Below the pieces are notes generated by a model. That model searched no databases and was not told the DNA's origin. It worked only from the letters and a program-made list of their open reading frames with translations. Made by a program: the position numbers and the translations under genes. Positions 35,850 through 48,927 of a stretch of 64,000 nucleotides of DNA are shown piece by piece. Origin of the DNA: Phoenix dactylifera (taxonomy: Eukaryota; Streptophyta; Magnoliopsida; Arecales; Arecaceae); NCBI RefSeq assembly GCF_009389715.1, contig NC_052394.1:20090899-20154898 (forward strand), given 5' to 3'. Every line of letters starts with the position of its first letter. Within the stretch, counting starts at the first letter, position 1.

Positions 35850-36050
35850 GTGCGTTTTGCTCTGCGGAGCGGCTCAGTGGAGCGTGAGATTGGCACCAGG
35901 GGGTGCGGCACAGTGGTGCGTTGGCTCAGTGGAGCGTGAGATTGGCACCAGGGGGTGCGGCACAGTGGTGCGTTGGCTCTGCGGAGCGTGAGATTGGCAC
36001 CAGGGGGTGCGGCACAGTGGTGCGTTGGCTCAGTGGAGCGGCTCTTCGGA
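35850..36050 (+). repeat. 52-bp tandem array inside the gypsy 5' LTR
   Basis: Units contain GGCACAGTGGTGCGTTGGCT, then CAGTGGAGC or CTGCGGAGC, then GTGAGATTGGCACCAGG. The period is 52 bp, with about four units including partial edge copies. The same array is at about 42982-43182 in the 3' LTR. Confidence 0.85.
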
Positions 36051-36525
36051 GAGTTGTATTGGCACTTCGGTGTAACCATGCCACTGGGTGATGTGGCCGT
36101 AGTCATGCGGTTGAGATATTTTGAGTCTCGGATCGGGTTTACAGATTATTGTGTGGATTTTTGGATTTATGAGTTTAGCTGCTTTTATATGCATTATGAC
36201 ATGTTATATGATGACTTTATTGCATGATGTCGCCTACTGAGCTGTTAGCTCACTCCTATTATTTATTTTTTTTCAGGTGATGACATGTGATTATAGGGAT
36301 TACGGGATGGAGTGGTCATGATGTAGTTAGCTAATGGATATGGACTTTTCCTTTTGACATATGTATATATTTATGGACATTTGAATTGAAAACTGGAATT
36401 TATCTTTGTTTAGTTATTGATGATTGATCTGATTTATCTGCCTTGCGTGCCTGCGGGGTTCGCCCTGCAGGTGCGCGGCGTCTGCTCGCGCCCCGGGCCT
36501 CGGGTTCGGGGCGTGACAGATTTAT

Positions 36526-36545
36526 TGGTATCAGAGCTTAGGTTA
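36526..36545 (+). other. Gypsy primer binding site (initiator tRNA-Met type)
   Basis: TGGTATCAGAGCTTAGGTTA begins seven bases after the LTR end. The following leader to 36708 holds an A-run at about 36571-36588. Confidence 0.9.
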
Positions 36546-36708
36546 ACGATCACTAGGGACATCAGAATAAAAAAAAAAAAAAAAAAAACAATAACTAATG
36601 AAAACCCTAGGAGCATAGGGACACATGTGAGGAAATGAGAGTGGGGTAGTAAACTCATAGGAAGATTTTTGACTTAACCCTAACTTGTGGTATTATGTCT
36701 GTATCAGG

Positions 36709-39700
36709 ATGCCGCCCCGCCGTACTCGTATACCACCTCGTCGTCTGATTGAGACGATGGGAGATGATCCGGCGACTCCTCGCCCAGCTGAGCGAGTTCA
36801 GGAAGAGGAGATTGCTCCGACAGTTTTAGACCGACCAGAACAGGATCAGGCGGGAGGATCGACCCCAGTATTGGAACTGGTCAGGGAGGTGATTGAGCTG
36901 GTCAGACAGCAGAGGGACCCACATCCACAGCATCCCTCTGCTAGCTCGTCGGATCAGGGGAGGAGCATTGCAGAATTCCGGAAGTTGGCTCCTCCGGCCT
37001 TCAAGGGAACTACCGATCCCCAAGAGGCCGAATGGTGGATAGATGAGATGGAGAAGGCTTTCAGGGCCATGGGTTGTACTGAGGAGGAGAAGATCAGATT
37101 TGCCACCTATATGCTTCAGGACCGGGCTCATCATTGGTGGGAGTCTGTGGAGAGGACTATGATGCAGGATGCAGGATATGTGACCTGGCCGGGATTCCGC
37201 ATGGCCTTCTACTTCAAGTATTTCCCTTCCAGTCGTATCAGGGAGTTGGAGAGGGAGTTTCTGAGTCTCTCTCAGGGGAGTATGACTGTGGAGGATTATG
37301 AGGCTGAGTTTGATCGACTGTCACGTTTTGCACCATCTCTTGTCCAAGACCCTAAATCTAGGATGAGTAGATTTGAGGAAGGACTGAGGCCTCGCCTGCG
37401 TCAGGGTTTAGCTGCTGTTCACTCGACTGATTATGATGACCTAGTTGACAGAGCTAAAAATATGGAGATCATCTGGAAGGAGACACAGGATGCTCAGAAA
37501 GGGAAGTCAAAGAGGACCAGGGACTTTGATTCTGACGGTGAGCGGCATCTGCGCCGACCTATGCAGTTCCGTTCAGGAGCAGGGCAGCGAGTTCCATATG
37601 GGAGGACTGCACCGGATCGCAGGGGGATATCAGGAATGTGCTTCAAGTGTGGCCAGACTGGACATAGAGCTGTTGAGTGTCTTCAGACACGGCCTGGTAT
37701 TGGGGCATGTTTCAGGTGTGGTCAGCAGGGCCACCGGATAGCTGAGTGCCCTCAGACTCAGACTTTTTCTGGAGTTTGTTTCGGGTGTGGTCAGCCGGGT
37801 CACAGGATTTCCAGTTGTCCTCGTACTAGATCCGCGCAGAGGCCACCGACTTCTATAGCTCCTCAACGACAGACTTCCTTCACTCCAGTACAGGCTACCC
37901 AGTCAGCTGTCCCCAGGCAGCAAAGGGGAGGAGGATCTCGCACCCAGGGACGGGTATATGCACTGACACAGCAGGATGCTCAGGCATCCAACACGGCAGT
38001 GACAGGTACCTTATTAGTACATTCTACTTATGCATATGCACTATTCGACTCAGGGGCCACACACTCTTTTATTTCATCTACATATGTGTATAAGCATGAT
38101 ATATTTTGCTCACCCTTGGAGAGGGAATTATGTGTGAGTACCCCAGCTGGGGGTAAGATGATCACCTCACTGATATGCAAGTCTTGCCCAGTAATTGTAG
38201 AGGGTAGAGACTTGAAAGCTGACCTTATTGTCATGGACTTACATGAATTTGATTTAATTCTGGGTATGGATTGGTTAGCTATATATCACGCTACCATTGA
38301 CTGCTTCTCGAAGCGGGTGACTTTCCGAATCCCTGACATTGAAGAGTTTTATTTTGTGGGTGATGGAGGGTGTGTCTCCCCTCAGATAGTGGCAGCCTTA
38401 CAGGGTATTCGGTCTCTCAGGAAGGGGTGCTCTGTGTATATGGCAGCCGTCATGGATTCTGAGCAGTCGGAACAGAAAATTGAAGACATACCCGTGGTCA
38501 GGGAATACCCTGATGTTTTTCCTGATGAGCTTCCTGGTTTACCACCAGTTAGAGAGGTGGAATTTGCCATTGATCTAAACCCTGGTACGGCACCCATATC
38601 TAGACCTCCTTACAGAATGGCCCCGGCTGAACTAAAAGAACTGAAGGAACAGTTGCAGGAGCTATTGGATCTGGGTTTCATTCGACCCAGTGTCTCTCCT
38701 TGGGGTGCACCAGTGTTATTTGTGAGGAAGAAGGACGGCAGTATGAGGCTATGCATTGATTTTCGGGAAATTAACAAAGTGACTATCAAGAACAGGTACC
38801 TCCTACCCCGGATTGATGACTTGTTTGATCAGCTTCAGGGTGCCCAGGTGTTTTCAAAGATTGATCTGCGATCTGGATATCATCAGTTGAGGATAAAGGA
38901 GTCTGATATAGCCAAGACTGCCTTCCGCACCAGATATGGCCATTATGAGTATCTGGTGATGCCTTTCGGGTTGACAAATGCTCCAGCTGCATTTATGGAT
39001 CTGATGAACAGGGTATTTAAACCTTTCTTGGACAAATTTGTAATTGTGTTTATTGATGACATCTTAATCTATTCCAAGAGTCATACTGAGCATGAGCAAC
39101 ACTTGAAAATTGTTTTGGAAATTTTGAGACAGAATCAATTGTATGGGAAACTGAAGAAATGTCAGTTCTGGCTGGATCAGGTGATGTTCTTGGGGCATGT
39201 GGTATCTAAAGAAGGAATTATGGTTGACCCGAAGAAGATCGAAGCTGTAGTTGACTGGAGCAGACCGACAAATGTATCAGAGATACGCAGTTTTCTTGGA
39301 TTAGCCGGCTATTACAGAAGATTTATAGAAGGCTTCTCTAGTATTGCTGGGCCCTTGACTCGACTCACTCGCAAAGGAGTGAAATTCGAGTGGTCGGATC
39401 AGTGTGAGAAGAGCTTCAAGGAATTGAAGCGCCGGCTAGTGTCAGCACCTATTTTGACTCTGCCAGTCACGGGTGTTGGTTATATTATTTACAGTGATGC
39501 CTCCAAGAAGGGTTTGGGCTGTGTGCTGATGCAGAATGGAAAAGTTATTGCCTACGCCTCTAGACAGCTCAAGCCTTATGAAGAAAACTATCCCACACAT
39601 GATCTCGAGCTTGCAGCAGTTGTATTTGCTCTGAAATTATGGAGGCACTATTTGTATGGAGAGACATGTCAGGTATATACTGATCATAAAAGCCTGAAAT

Positions 39701-41388
39701 ATCTCTTTACTCAAAAAGAGCTGAACATGAGACAGAGGAGGTGGCTAGAGTTGTTAAAAGATTATGATCTGACTATCCACTATCACCCTGGAAAGGCAAA
39801 TGTAGTAGCAGATGCACTGAGCCGGAAATCTTCAGGGAATATTGCAGCCTTGATTACTACTCAGAAGGATATTCTGGAAGATCTGAGGAGAGCAGAGATA
39901 GAGGTGTATCTACATGAGGCTACTATGAAATTGGCAAACTTGCGAGTCCAGCCTACACTTATTGATAGAATTAAGGCAGCGCAAGTTGATGACCCTCGAC
40001 TCCAGAAGATCAGGAGGGATATCGAGTCTGGTACACAGTCAGATTTCCGTATACATGAAGATGGCTCTTTGAGGTTTATTAACAGAATCTGTGTTCCAGA
40101 TAATCCTGGTCTGAAGAAGGAAATCATGGATGAAGCTCACAGTACGGGATATACAGTGCACCCAGGCAGTACCAAGATGTACAAGGATCTGAAAGCGGTG
40201 TTTTGGTGGAATAACATGAAGAGGGAGATTGCCCAGCATGTATCTCAATGCTTAACTTGTCAGCAAGTTAAGATTGAGCATCAGAGACCAGCAGGTATGC
40301 TACAGCCTCTGCCGATTCCAGAGTGGAAATGGGAGCATATCACTATGGATTTCGTATCAGGACTACCTCGTACCCTTAGAGGTCATGATTCAGTCTGGGT
40401 GATCGTAGACAGACTGACCAAAACAGCTCATTTTCTGGCAATCAAGACTGGGATGACACTGGAGAAGCTGGCAGAATTATATATCGAGCAGATAGTACGG
40501 CTGCACGGAGTTCCAGTATCCATTGTATCAGACAGAGATTCCCGGTTTGTGGCACATTTTTGGGGCAGCTTGCACAGAGCTTTAGGGACCACCCTTAGCT
40601 TCAGTACAGCCTTTCATCCACAGACAGATGGACAGTCTGAGAGGACCATCCAGATTCTAGAGGATATGCTGAGAGCCTGCTCTATTGATATGAGGGGCTC
40701 TTGGGATCATCACTTGTCACTGGTAGAGTTTGCTTATAATAATAGTTACCAGGCAAGCATACAGATGGCTCCTTATGAGGCTCTATATGGTAGGAAGTGC
40801 AGATCGCCTATCTGTTGGGATGATGTGGGGGAGAGGAAGATCTTGGGTCCAGAGATGGTGCAGCAGACAGTGGAAAAGATTCAGTTGATCAGAGAACGAC
40901 TCCGAGCAGCTCAGAGCAGACAGAAAAGCTATGCAGATATCAGGAGGCGGGAATTGGAATTTCAGGTCGGAGATCATGTGTTCCTCAGAGTATCCCCTTC
41001 TAAAGGGATCATGCGGTTTGGAGTTCGAGGCAAGCTCAGTCCGAGATATGTGGGACCCTTCGAGATTCTCGAGAGAGTTGGATCTGTTGCTTATAGACTG
41101 GCACTTCCACCTGCTCTATCGGGAGTTCATTCTGTATTTCATGTCTCCATGCTGAGGAAGTATATTGCTGATCCAAATCATGTGATTGATGTGGCACCTT
41201 TGCAGCTTCACGCCGATCTTACATATGTGGAGCAGCCTGTCCGTATAGTGGATAGGAAGGACCAAGTCTTGAGAAGACGCACTATCCCATATGTCAAGGT
41301 CCAGTGGAGCAATCATAGTGAGAGAGAAGCCACCTGGGAGCTGGAGGAGGAGATGAGAGAGAAGTATCCAGCCTTGTTCTCGGATTGA
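36709..41388 (+). CDS. gag-pol: Gypsy Gag-Pol polyprotein (1559 aa) with chromodomain-like C terminus
   Basis: The start is the ATG at 36709 ([12 protein letters not shown]), the first ATG of the frame. Gag capsid-type domain is about residues 85-270. Three CCHC zinc knuckles lie at 311-324, 334-347 and 357-370, each 23 residues apart. Aspartic protease DSGATHS starts at 447. RT is about 630-800 with catalytic FIDD at 781-784. RNase H includes [10 protein letters not shown] (Asp 930). Integrase has HHCC zinc finger from about His 1144 and catalytic Asp 1214, Asp 1275, Glu 1311 (DD35E). A chromodomain-like tail from about 1510 ([23 protein letters not shown]) is the kind that steers integration to marked chromatin. 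No stop or frameshift; Gag and Pol are one frame, as is usual in Tekay/Del elements. The product would be cut by the element's own protease. The aromatic cage of the chromodomain seems incomplete, as in many plant group II chromodomains. Confidence 0.96.
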   Translation: MPPRRTRIPPRRLIETMGDDPATPRPAERVQEEEIAPTVLDRPEQDQAGGSTPVLELVREVIELVRQQRDPHPQHPSASSSDQGRSIAEFRKLAPPAFKGTTDPQEAEWWIDEMEKAFRAMGCTEEEKIRFATYMLQDRAHHWWESVERTMMQDAGYVTWPGFRMAFYFKYFPSSRIRELEREFLSLSQGSMTVEDYEAEFDRLSRFAPSLVQDPKSRMSRFEEGLRPRLRQGLAAVHSTDYDDLVDRAKNMEIIWKETQDAQKGKSKRTRDFDSDGERHLRRPMQFRSGAGQRVPYGRTAPDRRGISGMCFKCGQTGHRAVECLQTRPGIGACFRCGQQGHRIAECPQTQTFSGVCFGCGQPGHRISSCPRTRSAQRPPTSIAPQRQTSFTPVQATQSAVPRQQRGGGSRTQGRVYALTQQDAQASNTAVTGTLLVHSTYAYALFDSGATHSFISSTYVYKHDIFCSPLERELCVSTPAGGKMITSLICKSCPVIVEGRDLKADLIVMDLHEFDLILGMDWLAIYHATIDCFSKRVTFRIPDIEEFYFVGDGGCVSPQIVAALQGIRSLRKGCSVYMAAVMDSEQSEQKIEDIPVVREYPDVFPDELPGLPPVREVEFAIDLNPGTAPISRPPYRMAPAELKELKEQLQELLDLGFIRPSVSPWGAPVLFVRKKDGSMRLCIDFREINKVTIKNRYLLPRIDDLFDQLQGAQVFSKIDLRSGYHQLRIKESDIAKTAFRTRYGHYEYLVMPFGLTNAPAAFMDLMNRVFKPFLDKFVIVFIDDILIYSKSHTEHEQHLKIVLEILRQNQLYGKLKKCQFWLDQVMFLGHVVSKEGIMVDPKKIEAVVDWSRPTNVSEIRSFLGLAGYYRRFIEGFSSIAGPLTRLTRKGVKFEWSDQCEKSFKELKRRLVSAPILTLPVTGVGYIIYSDASKKGLGCVLMQNGKVIAYASRQLKPYEENYPTHDLELAAVVFALKLWRHYLYGETCQVYTDHKSLKYLFTQKELNMRQRRWLELLKDYDLTIHYHPGKANVVADALSRKSSGNIAALITTQKDILEDLRRAEIEVYLHEATMKLANLRVQPTLIDRIKAAQVDDPRLQKIRRDIESGTQSDFRIHEDGSLRFINRICVPDNPGLKKEIMDEAHSTGYTVHPGSTKMYKDLKAVFWWNNMKREIAQHVSQCLTCQQVKIEHQRPAGMLQPLPIPEWKWEHITMDFVSGLPRTLRGHDSVWVIVDRLTKTAHFLAIKTGMTLEKLAELYIEQIVRLHGVPVSIVSDRDSRFVAHFWGSLHRALGTTLSFSTAFHPQTDGQSERTIQILEDMLRACSIDMRGSWDHHLSLVEFAYNNSYQASIQMAPYEALYGRKCRSPICWDDVGERKILGPEMVQQTVEKIQLIRERLRAAQSRQKSYADIRRRELEFQVGDHVFLRVSPSKGIMRFGVRGKLSPRYVGPFEILERVGSVAYRLALPPALSGVHSVFHVSMLRKYIADPNHVIDVAPLQLHADLTYVEQPVRIVDRKDQVLRRRTIPYVKVQWSNHSEREATWELEEEMREKYPALFSD

Positions 41389-41436
41389 GGTATGTTTTTA
41401 ATTTCGAGGACGAAATTTCTTTTTAGTTGGTTAGAG

Positions 41437-41565
41437 TGTGAAGACCCGAACTGAAGTCGGCAAGGAGTGCCGACTTCAGTTGGGTCATCGTGGTTTGCCC
41501 ACGAAGACCACGCCGGCCGAACGGCCAGCGAGATCTCCGCCCCACCCCCCCTCTTCCCTCTTCCC

Positions 41566-41598
<33 letters not shown>

Positions 41599-43650
41599 CC
41601 TTTCTCTTTTCTCTGAGAGCCCATTCCTTCCTCTTCTTTTTTTCCCTCTTTTGAGAAGATCGCCAGAGCCGTAGCCGCCGCCGGAGCCGCCATCACCGCC
41701 GGGAACCCACTCGTCGACGACCGGAGGTGAGGAAAACAACCTATCTATTTGTTTTATGGATTTAAGGGGAGAGAAAAGATGGGGAGCCATTCGGTTTTAC
41801 CTTCCCCTGTTTCGGGGAAGATTTGGTGAATTTTGGCCGGCCGACGGTGGCCGGCCGGGGTCAATCCGGCCGAAACGAGTTCGGCCGGAGGTGGGTGAAC
41901 AGGGGCCGGGCTTTCCAGCCCCGGCCTCTCTCTTTCCTTCCCTTCTTCCTCCCTTTCTTCCTCTCCTTCTCCTCTTCTCTTCTTCTTCTTCCCTTCCGCC
42001 GCCTGTGACAGCACAGTGGCCGGCGGCGGCTGGCCGAGCGCCGCCGCCGAGGGCCACGGTCGGCCGCCGAGGGCTGACCGGAACCACCAGCCATCTCCTT
42101 CTTCTTCTCCTCCTTCTTCTTCTTCTTCTTCTCCTTCTTCCTATTCTTCTTCTTCTTCTTCTTCTTCTCTTTCTTCTTCTTCTTCTTTCTTCGATCTGGG
42201 TGTTTTTCCTTGCTTTGAAATCCGTGCCTTAATGGTGAACCAGATTTTGAACCGGGTCTAAACTGTGAACCGGTTCCACCTATTCCGTGAATGGGTTCTG
42301 ATTAGGGTCTGAATCTGAGTCAAGAATTTGGGTTGGGGGTCTGTTTTTGGGCTGAGTTGGGCTTGATTGGATCTGTGGGCTGGTTTGATTTGGGCCCGAG
42401 ATCTGATCTGGACCTGTAATCTGGTTTGGTTCAATTGGGCCTAATCTGTGTTGGGCCACAATTGGTTTTGGGTTTAAAGGATTCTGATTTTAGGGTCTAT
42501 GTTTGATCTTGGGGGCCCATTCTTGGATCTATGAACTTAGGAGTTTAAGGGTTTGAAAAATAGTTTAAATTATGTTTCTTAATTAATTAAATAATTAATA
42601 TTTATGTTTAATCAGGGGTTCGTGATATCTGTGGCAGGAATTTTTAAGCGAGCCCAGGTAGGTGACTTATTGCTTTAAAATCGAATTATAACATGTATCT
42701 TGCATATCTTGATGTTATGGTTTATTCTTGGCATTATGTGTTAGAATTAGAATTAAATATTTATTTTTTTTATAAACTGCTATGTGACTTATTATTGGGA
42801 GCATGTTCATGACTTTGATTTGGAAATTCACGATGTGGAAAATTTATTTATTGATTTTTAAAGACCGCGTGACTATAGTCTAGACCCCGCCAATGGGATG
42901 ATACGTTGGCCCTGTCGACTTGTACTGAGGAACTGGTTCCGACACCGTGACCACCGGTGATAGAATAGTGGCGGCACAGGGGTGCGTTTTGCTCTGCGGA
43001 GCGGCTCAGTGGAGCGTGAGATTGGCACCAGGGGGTGCGGCACAGTGGTGCGTTGGCTCAGTGGAGCGTGAGATTGGCACCAGGGGGTGCGGCACAGTGG
43101 TGCGTTGGCTCTGCGGAGCGTGAGATTGGCACCAGGGGGTGCGGCACAGTGGTGCGTTGGCTCAGTGGAGCGGCTCTTCGGAGAGTTGTATTGGCACTTC
43201 GGTGTAACCATGCCACTGGGTGATGTGGCCGTAGTCATGCGGTTGAGATATTTTGAGTCTCGGATCGGGTTTACAGATTATTGTGTGGATTTTTGGATTT
43301 ATGAGTTTAGCTGCTTTTATATGCATTATGACATGTTATATGATGACTTTATTGCATGATGTCGCCTACTGAGCTGTTAGCTCACTCCTATTATTTATTT
43401 TTTTTCAGGTGATGACATGTGATTATAGGGATTACGGGATGGAGTGGTCATGATGTAGTTAGCTAATGGATATGGACTTTTCCTTTTGACATATGTATAT
43501 ATTTATGGACATTTGAATTGAAAACTGGAATTTATCTTTGTTTAGTTATTGATGATTGATCTGATTTATCTGCCTTGCGCGCCTGCGGGGTCCGCCCTGC
43601 AGGTGCGCGGCGTCTGCTCGCGCCCCGGGCTTCGGGTTCGGGGCGTGACA
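41437..43650 (+). repeat. Gypsy 3' LTR (2214 bp)
   Basis: Offset exactly 7132 bp from the 5' LTR throughout, so no indels separate them. About nine substitutions, eight of them transitions. Followed by the TATGC target duplication. Confidence 0.95.
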
Positions 43651-43655
43651 TATGC

Positions 43656-45409
43656 ATATGTGTATAGGTGTATTTAATTTGTATCAAGATGCATGACAAG
43701 TCAATTAACTCTTGAGTAAACAAGAATTTGGCTAGTTTCAAATCATTAAATATAGATATTATTATCAATGGTAAGGATATTTAAAAATTAAAATATTATC
43801 AAAGAACAAAGTTAAAACAAAACAAAAAAAGGTCACTTTCAACATGGGATTCCTAATCAATTAGAAACATATCAAAGTGATCAATTTCTAATCAGGGATA
43901 GGAGACCACTCTCCCCCTTTCTCTGATAGTGAGCTATCGAAAGACTAGGTAAATGGCGACCCAACCTCATATGATGCCTTGGTCCTCATGGCAAAGCAGC
44001 TGGCATGCATGGTGCCACAGCAAGCCACTAGGTCTTCCACGCTGAAGGATATGAAATAAGATAGGGTTCTTAACTCGGATTGTAGTTCTTTTTTGATGTT
44101 TCTGATTTATGTAGGTAAGCAGCATCCCTTGTTAATTGCTATATATATATATATATATACAAAAAAAAGCCTTGTTACATTATGAGAATGTTGGTGTTTA
44201 AAAATAGTTCAGCTTGGCTTTGTAAAAAAAAAAAAAATCTTAATCATTATCAAAGCTCATCAACTATTCTTGTGAGCGGGCTTCGGGCTTGCAGGTAAAG
44301 AGTATATAGTTTGGACATGGAGCTAACTTAGATCAATTTTAAACATTTAACAACCGATGTTTTGGTGTTGGAGGAATAACATCTTTTTGTCAACTTCTTT
44401 GCATATAATCTAGTACAACTTCAAGAATCACCTTTTTTTCATTATTTTTGTTTATCATTTATATATGAAGCTAATGGTGCATCAAAGTTAATAAGTAGTT
44501 TATGTTGTTCGCAGTGCACCTTTGCATCAGAAAGGGGAGGCTTGGGACGAGTGTGTGATTTGTTTATCATTGTTCTTTACAGCTTTGCGTTACTGCATAA
44601 TCATCTCTCCTATTCGATTAACTATTTGAAGATGAACAGCTCTTTAAGTCAACTTTCTCCAGAAATGAAGCTAGCTACCTTTTCCTCACAAACTTCTTGA
44701 AGAATCTTTTTGAAAATAGTATTATTCCTTGATTTGAAAAGATATTCTCCATTACCATATTTTACTTGATGGATTGTCACTAACCATAGCACTGCTTTAT
44801 GTAATATATATATATATATATATATATATAAGAACTTCAATTCAAAGATAATTCTCAAAGCACATTTAAGGACTTGATTTTCATGAAATCATAATGTTCA
44901 TTTTCAGCGTCCAACTAAAATCACAAATTATCACACTATTTTTAATACATCTGAAAGAGCAGTCCATCTTTTAAACTATAGTTCACACAAATAAACTTCA
45001 CCTACAATTTTGCACAATAATTTCCTGACTTTTTGAAGCTAAATATTGTACTAGATGGCATCCATTAGTAAATCAGGAGCATGAATGCATGCGCTTAACA
45101 TAAATCAAGAAAAGGAGGGGCATGAAAAAGGTAGCAAGGGTTCGAGCCAGTGCAGAGGAGCACTTTTGGCAACAATGGGCCATGTGTCATCAATTTTTTT
45201 AAAAAAATCATAATCTTGTCAGCAAGATTAAGAACTGGATTAAAAGTTATCGTTGTTTCTTATAGAAACATTATATTAATAATAAAGCAGTTTTCTATCA
45301 ACTTTGCCTTCATTAAATGCTGCAGTTGCTTTACATACTTAGCCAATAAATTGCTTTCCAAATCAGAAAACAACTTTTCGCCTATTTAAACCTGTCTAAA
45401 ACTAGCTCT
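43656..45409. other. AT-rich spacer with TA microsatellites
   Basis: TA/AT runs occur at about 44141-44159 and 44804-44831, and an A-run near 44226. Nothing coding was recognised. Confidence 0.5.
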
Positions 45410-45567
45410 ATGGATTGCTTCCTTTCCGGCTCATCACTCGGAAAGTTTTTTCTGGATAGACCACGAAGCTGTGCCGATGCCTTTGCGCAGCATTTTGTTT
45501 TCTGATTTTATCGGCCGTTTTCACACTCATCAGGTGTGAGCCGCCGATGTACTAAAAAAAAAAAAAG
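45410..45567 (+). mobile_element. LINE 3' tail with poly(A)
   Basis: Only the 3' UTR-like end survives: CTGATTTTATCGGCCGTTTTC, CATCAGGTGTGAGCCGCCG, then an A-run at 45555-45567. The GTGTGAGCCGCCG terminal motif is shared with the LINE tail at 55020-55427, so the two belong to one family. Confidence 0.7.
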
Positions 45568-48500
45568 GGCTCTATGGATAAACTATCTGTAGTCATAGTG
45601 GATCTCAGCTCAGACATTGAAGTTATGTAGAGGATCAAATCCTCATAAATTGCAAGGTCTGTAGAAACTTGAAGTGCAGGCCAAAAATATCAGCAGCCTA
45701 AATGTGTATTTAGGAGAGGAAAAAAAATGGACTGCAAGCTTCTGCCAGTAAGTAATTTGGTGCCAAAGATGAACTTCCTGCATCCAGCCATTTCTGAGCA
45801 CTTCTGCACCAAAATGAACTTAAAAGTAGGAAGTTCATATTGGCACCAGATTGCTCAGAGTTGGCCTAAAAGGTATTAGTGGAATCTAGCTGGGATGGGG
45901 CAATGAATTGAGAGATTGGTTGAGGTGGGAAGGCGTGGCAGGTCTATGGTACAAAATCATTTTGGTCGAAGGGCCCATTTTCAGATAGGCTAGAGTTTTA
46001 GTCCTTGTAAACGTAGAAGCTTTTTGGCTCGGTAGATCTAAGCTATCTGTCATGCACCAAATTATTAAATTCTTCCTTTCCTCTTCTTTTAAGGAAAGTA
46101 AAAGCTCTTGATATAATCTCTAAATGCAAATATGAGCATACAGTACTATTGTGCACAAGCTTTGGTTTTGCTAACTAATATTGCCAAGTGATGGTAGTAC
46201 AAGACAGCGGTGCAAGACCCATTTCTGCATATGATATAAGATCTTAACATGGTAGTAGGTCTATATAAATAAGCAGAAGATGTTAAAAAAAAAAAGAAAA
46301 TCCTACCTGAATGAAATACAGACTCGGCAACCAGTTTATAGATATGAAATAACTGAATAATTTGAATAATAATATGATGATGCTAGTTGTTCTTCGAAAT
46401 ATGAGTTTCCTTGTGAAACACATTGAATCTTTTGCTGATTTGTTGCTTTTCACCTTTCGCGAAGCAAAAGAAGGGATCTTCCGCTTATCAGTTCAAAAAG
46501 AAAAAGAAAGAAACGAGAAAAGGATCGAAGCACAACAACATCAAGATGTCTTCTCCTTCAAAACTTCAATTTAAGGTACTCTCTCTCTCTCTCTACATAT
46601 ATATAAAATGCCAGAAAAAATACCCTCTAGAGAAATTCATTAAAAAAACTGTAGTCAAAATTTTGTAAAGAATCATGAAGGAAATGAAAAGGACCTGTAG
46701 ATGACAAGAAAGAGAGGAAAAGAATTCTACAGAGATCAAGAAGAGGATCGAGTGGTGGTCTTCTCATAGTAATGAATTGAGTATTCACCCTCATGATGGA
46801 GTGCTGCTTTTTCGATCAGATGACAAGTTTGATGCAAGCTTACCAAACCCCGGTTACTGCCGATGTTGGCGAACAATCTAGTCTTGCTGATCTTCCATAT
46901 CCAGTAGTGTTAGCAGAAAATTAGGTAGGTTGGGCATGGTGGAGAAGATGGGCACATGAAGAACTACATAACTCTCTGTAACTTGGTGAAAGAGAGGTGT
47001 TCAATAGTAATGCACGTGCCCTGCTTCTCCATCCTGCACAACCCACCTTCCAATGCTCCGGAGCACCAGCAACCACCTACAGAGATTGAGAAGCTCTCCC
47101 TCCTTTCTTATTCATATATACCATCCAATTTGGCCTGTCCATCTCTCTCTCTCTCCCCCTCCCTCTCTTATCTTCTTCATTAGTTTACCTCGGCTTTGGA
47201 TGGGTATTGGATGGGCATTGGTCATGAAGAGTTGGGAGGGTACCAACCTAGGGGTCCAGGGCAGAAAACTTTTCTTTTTCCTTCCAAAGAGCAGGTGACA
47301 GATGTAGTCCTCCTCCTAGTGATAATTAATGCCACATAGGACACATTGCCCGACGACTTTGATGACATGGACCCATGGGGAGTCCACAGGTGTGATTGGC
47401 TGGTTGGGCATTGAAAGGCCGAGCTCGAAGGTTTGTGGGAACGCAAACTTGGTATCACCCGCTGCATGACAAGGCCCAAATCGTGGCTTGCTACCTTCCA
47501 TTTCTGCCAAATTTTTTTACAGTAGCTGCAGGGTCCGTTGGAAGTCTTCTTCTTTTAATAGTTTTAGTCCCACATTGTTTGTGTAAAGTTTTTTAGATAG
47601 CTTTATAAGCATTCATATCCTACACATGTTAAAGTAACTTTTTGGTGGGAAGTTGTGGAGGGAAAGCCAATATTATATTATCAAAGATTGGCACTTGGCA
47701 CTTAGTTTTATCCGTTTTGCATAAAATAACTGCACTAACAGTTATGTTTTGAACAGGCACTATTCCAAAGGTTGTGTTGGTTCAGAGTTTAATTCAGGAT
47801 TATAAATTGCCAATATTCTTCACAGATTTATATAACTTCTTCTACATAAATCTTTCATTTCGTTGTTTTGGGGAATTCTAGTTTGCTGGCTAGGATTCTG
47901 TTTTGGTTTTGTTGTATCCTGGAGCGAATTTGCTGGATCACCAATAGCAATATAGTGGGGCAAAATTCGCTTAAGGACAGTGTTAATTCACGCTTCAAGA
48001 TCGGTTTCAAATACTAGAGTTCTTCCTGCTTCAACAGCGTCGGCAATCCACTCGTCTCTTCAGAACTCACAGTAAAGGGTGACGCATGGGAGTGATTCAC
48101 TGATTTCAGTGTAAGTTTGTGATATTTAGGTTATGGAAGGTGCCTGCAGCCACCCTATTAATTATTACGGCTGCTCATGAAGATGACATGGGCGTGTTTC
48201 TACCTCAACTACCATAAGCAAAACTTTTTCTGTCCTAAAATGACAAAACATAATACTTTTCATATGTCTTTTCCTTCATTCAATCTCCACGCTACCTATA
48301 GTTTCAATATATGCACAAAGAAATAGAATACTTTTCATTTGGCTAGAAAGAAATTTAACCGCAAAGCATTGTGTTATCATACTATTTTTTTCTACCATTC
48401 CATACAAATGATGGAGAGAAAAAAATTTCACATAAATGTGCACCTTAAATGAAATCTACACTGATTAAAAATTGCCCAAACTAGCCAACTCAATTACCAG

Positions 48501-48927
48501 TGAAACCATATATGATCCAATTGTTGCTTTAACCATGGTACTTGAGTTATTTTCTAGTGCGGCTAATGCATTGTATATCTCATATACCAAAAATGTGAAG
48601 GAAATATGACATAATGTTCATAGGACCACAATCTCTTTGTCCCAATTAAACAATGGTCCCAAAGAGAGACCTGGATCTTGATCTATCAACAAAATCCATC
48701 TCACTACCAGATATGTAGAGAAATTGGAGAAGGGTGTCGCTTAATGACCATCGATCTTCTCCTGCGATGAGCAGCCTCAAAACACTAACTACGTTTTTCT
48801 AGCATCTGCCATTTCCCCATGAGTTTTAGAAAATATTTCTTATTATCTAATTAGTTTCTATCTAACATCTCAAACATCTCGAGAGAGCAGGTAGACATAT
48901 GGATATATCACATGATGGCAGCTTTTC
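45568..48927. other. Long spacer, no gene recognised
   Basis: Contains a CT/TA simple repeat near 46578-46605, CT-rich runs near 47145-47170 and a few short ORFs without known motifs (46362-46574, 47396-47596). I see nothing I can name. Confidence 0.45.

Larger units (their letters stand above)
34305..36518 (+). repeat. Gypsy 5' LTR (2214 bp)
   Basis: Identical in length to the 3' LTR. It contains a CT microsatellite (34442-34466), CTTC-rich runs (34795-35060), GGCCGGCC-rich text and a 52-bp tandem array (35850-36050). The many short ORFs on both strands here are translations of these low-complexity runs. Confidence 0.95.
34305..43650 (+). mobile_element. Ty3/gypsy chromovirus-type LTR retrotransposon (Tekay/Del-like), intact and young
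   Basis: 9346 bp with equal 2214-bp LTRs (34305-36518 and 41437-43650), both starting TGTGAAGACCCGAAC and ending GGGGCGTGACA. It is flanked by a perfect 5-bp target duplication TATGC (34300-34304 and 43651-43655). The primer site, a single uninterrupted gag-pol frame, a chromodomain-like C terminus and a conserved TTCGAGGACGAAATT stretch before the 3' LTR are all present. The LTRs differ at about 9 sites with no indels (0.4%), which at the often-used rice rate of 1.3e-8 per site per year means roughly 0.16 million years; palm rates may be slower. Nothing visible prevents autonomy. Confidence 0.96.

Noticed and set aside
35741-36227. Repeat proteins on both strands with 17-residue periods
   Set aside because: Product of the 52-bp tandem array in the LTR, not a gene.
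34305-43650. 2.2 kb direct repeat as a segmental duplication, or the element as an endogenous pararetrovirus
   Set aside because: TG/CA ends, primer site, 5-bp target duplication and a DD35E integrase identify an LTR retrotransposon; pararetroviruses lack these.
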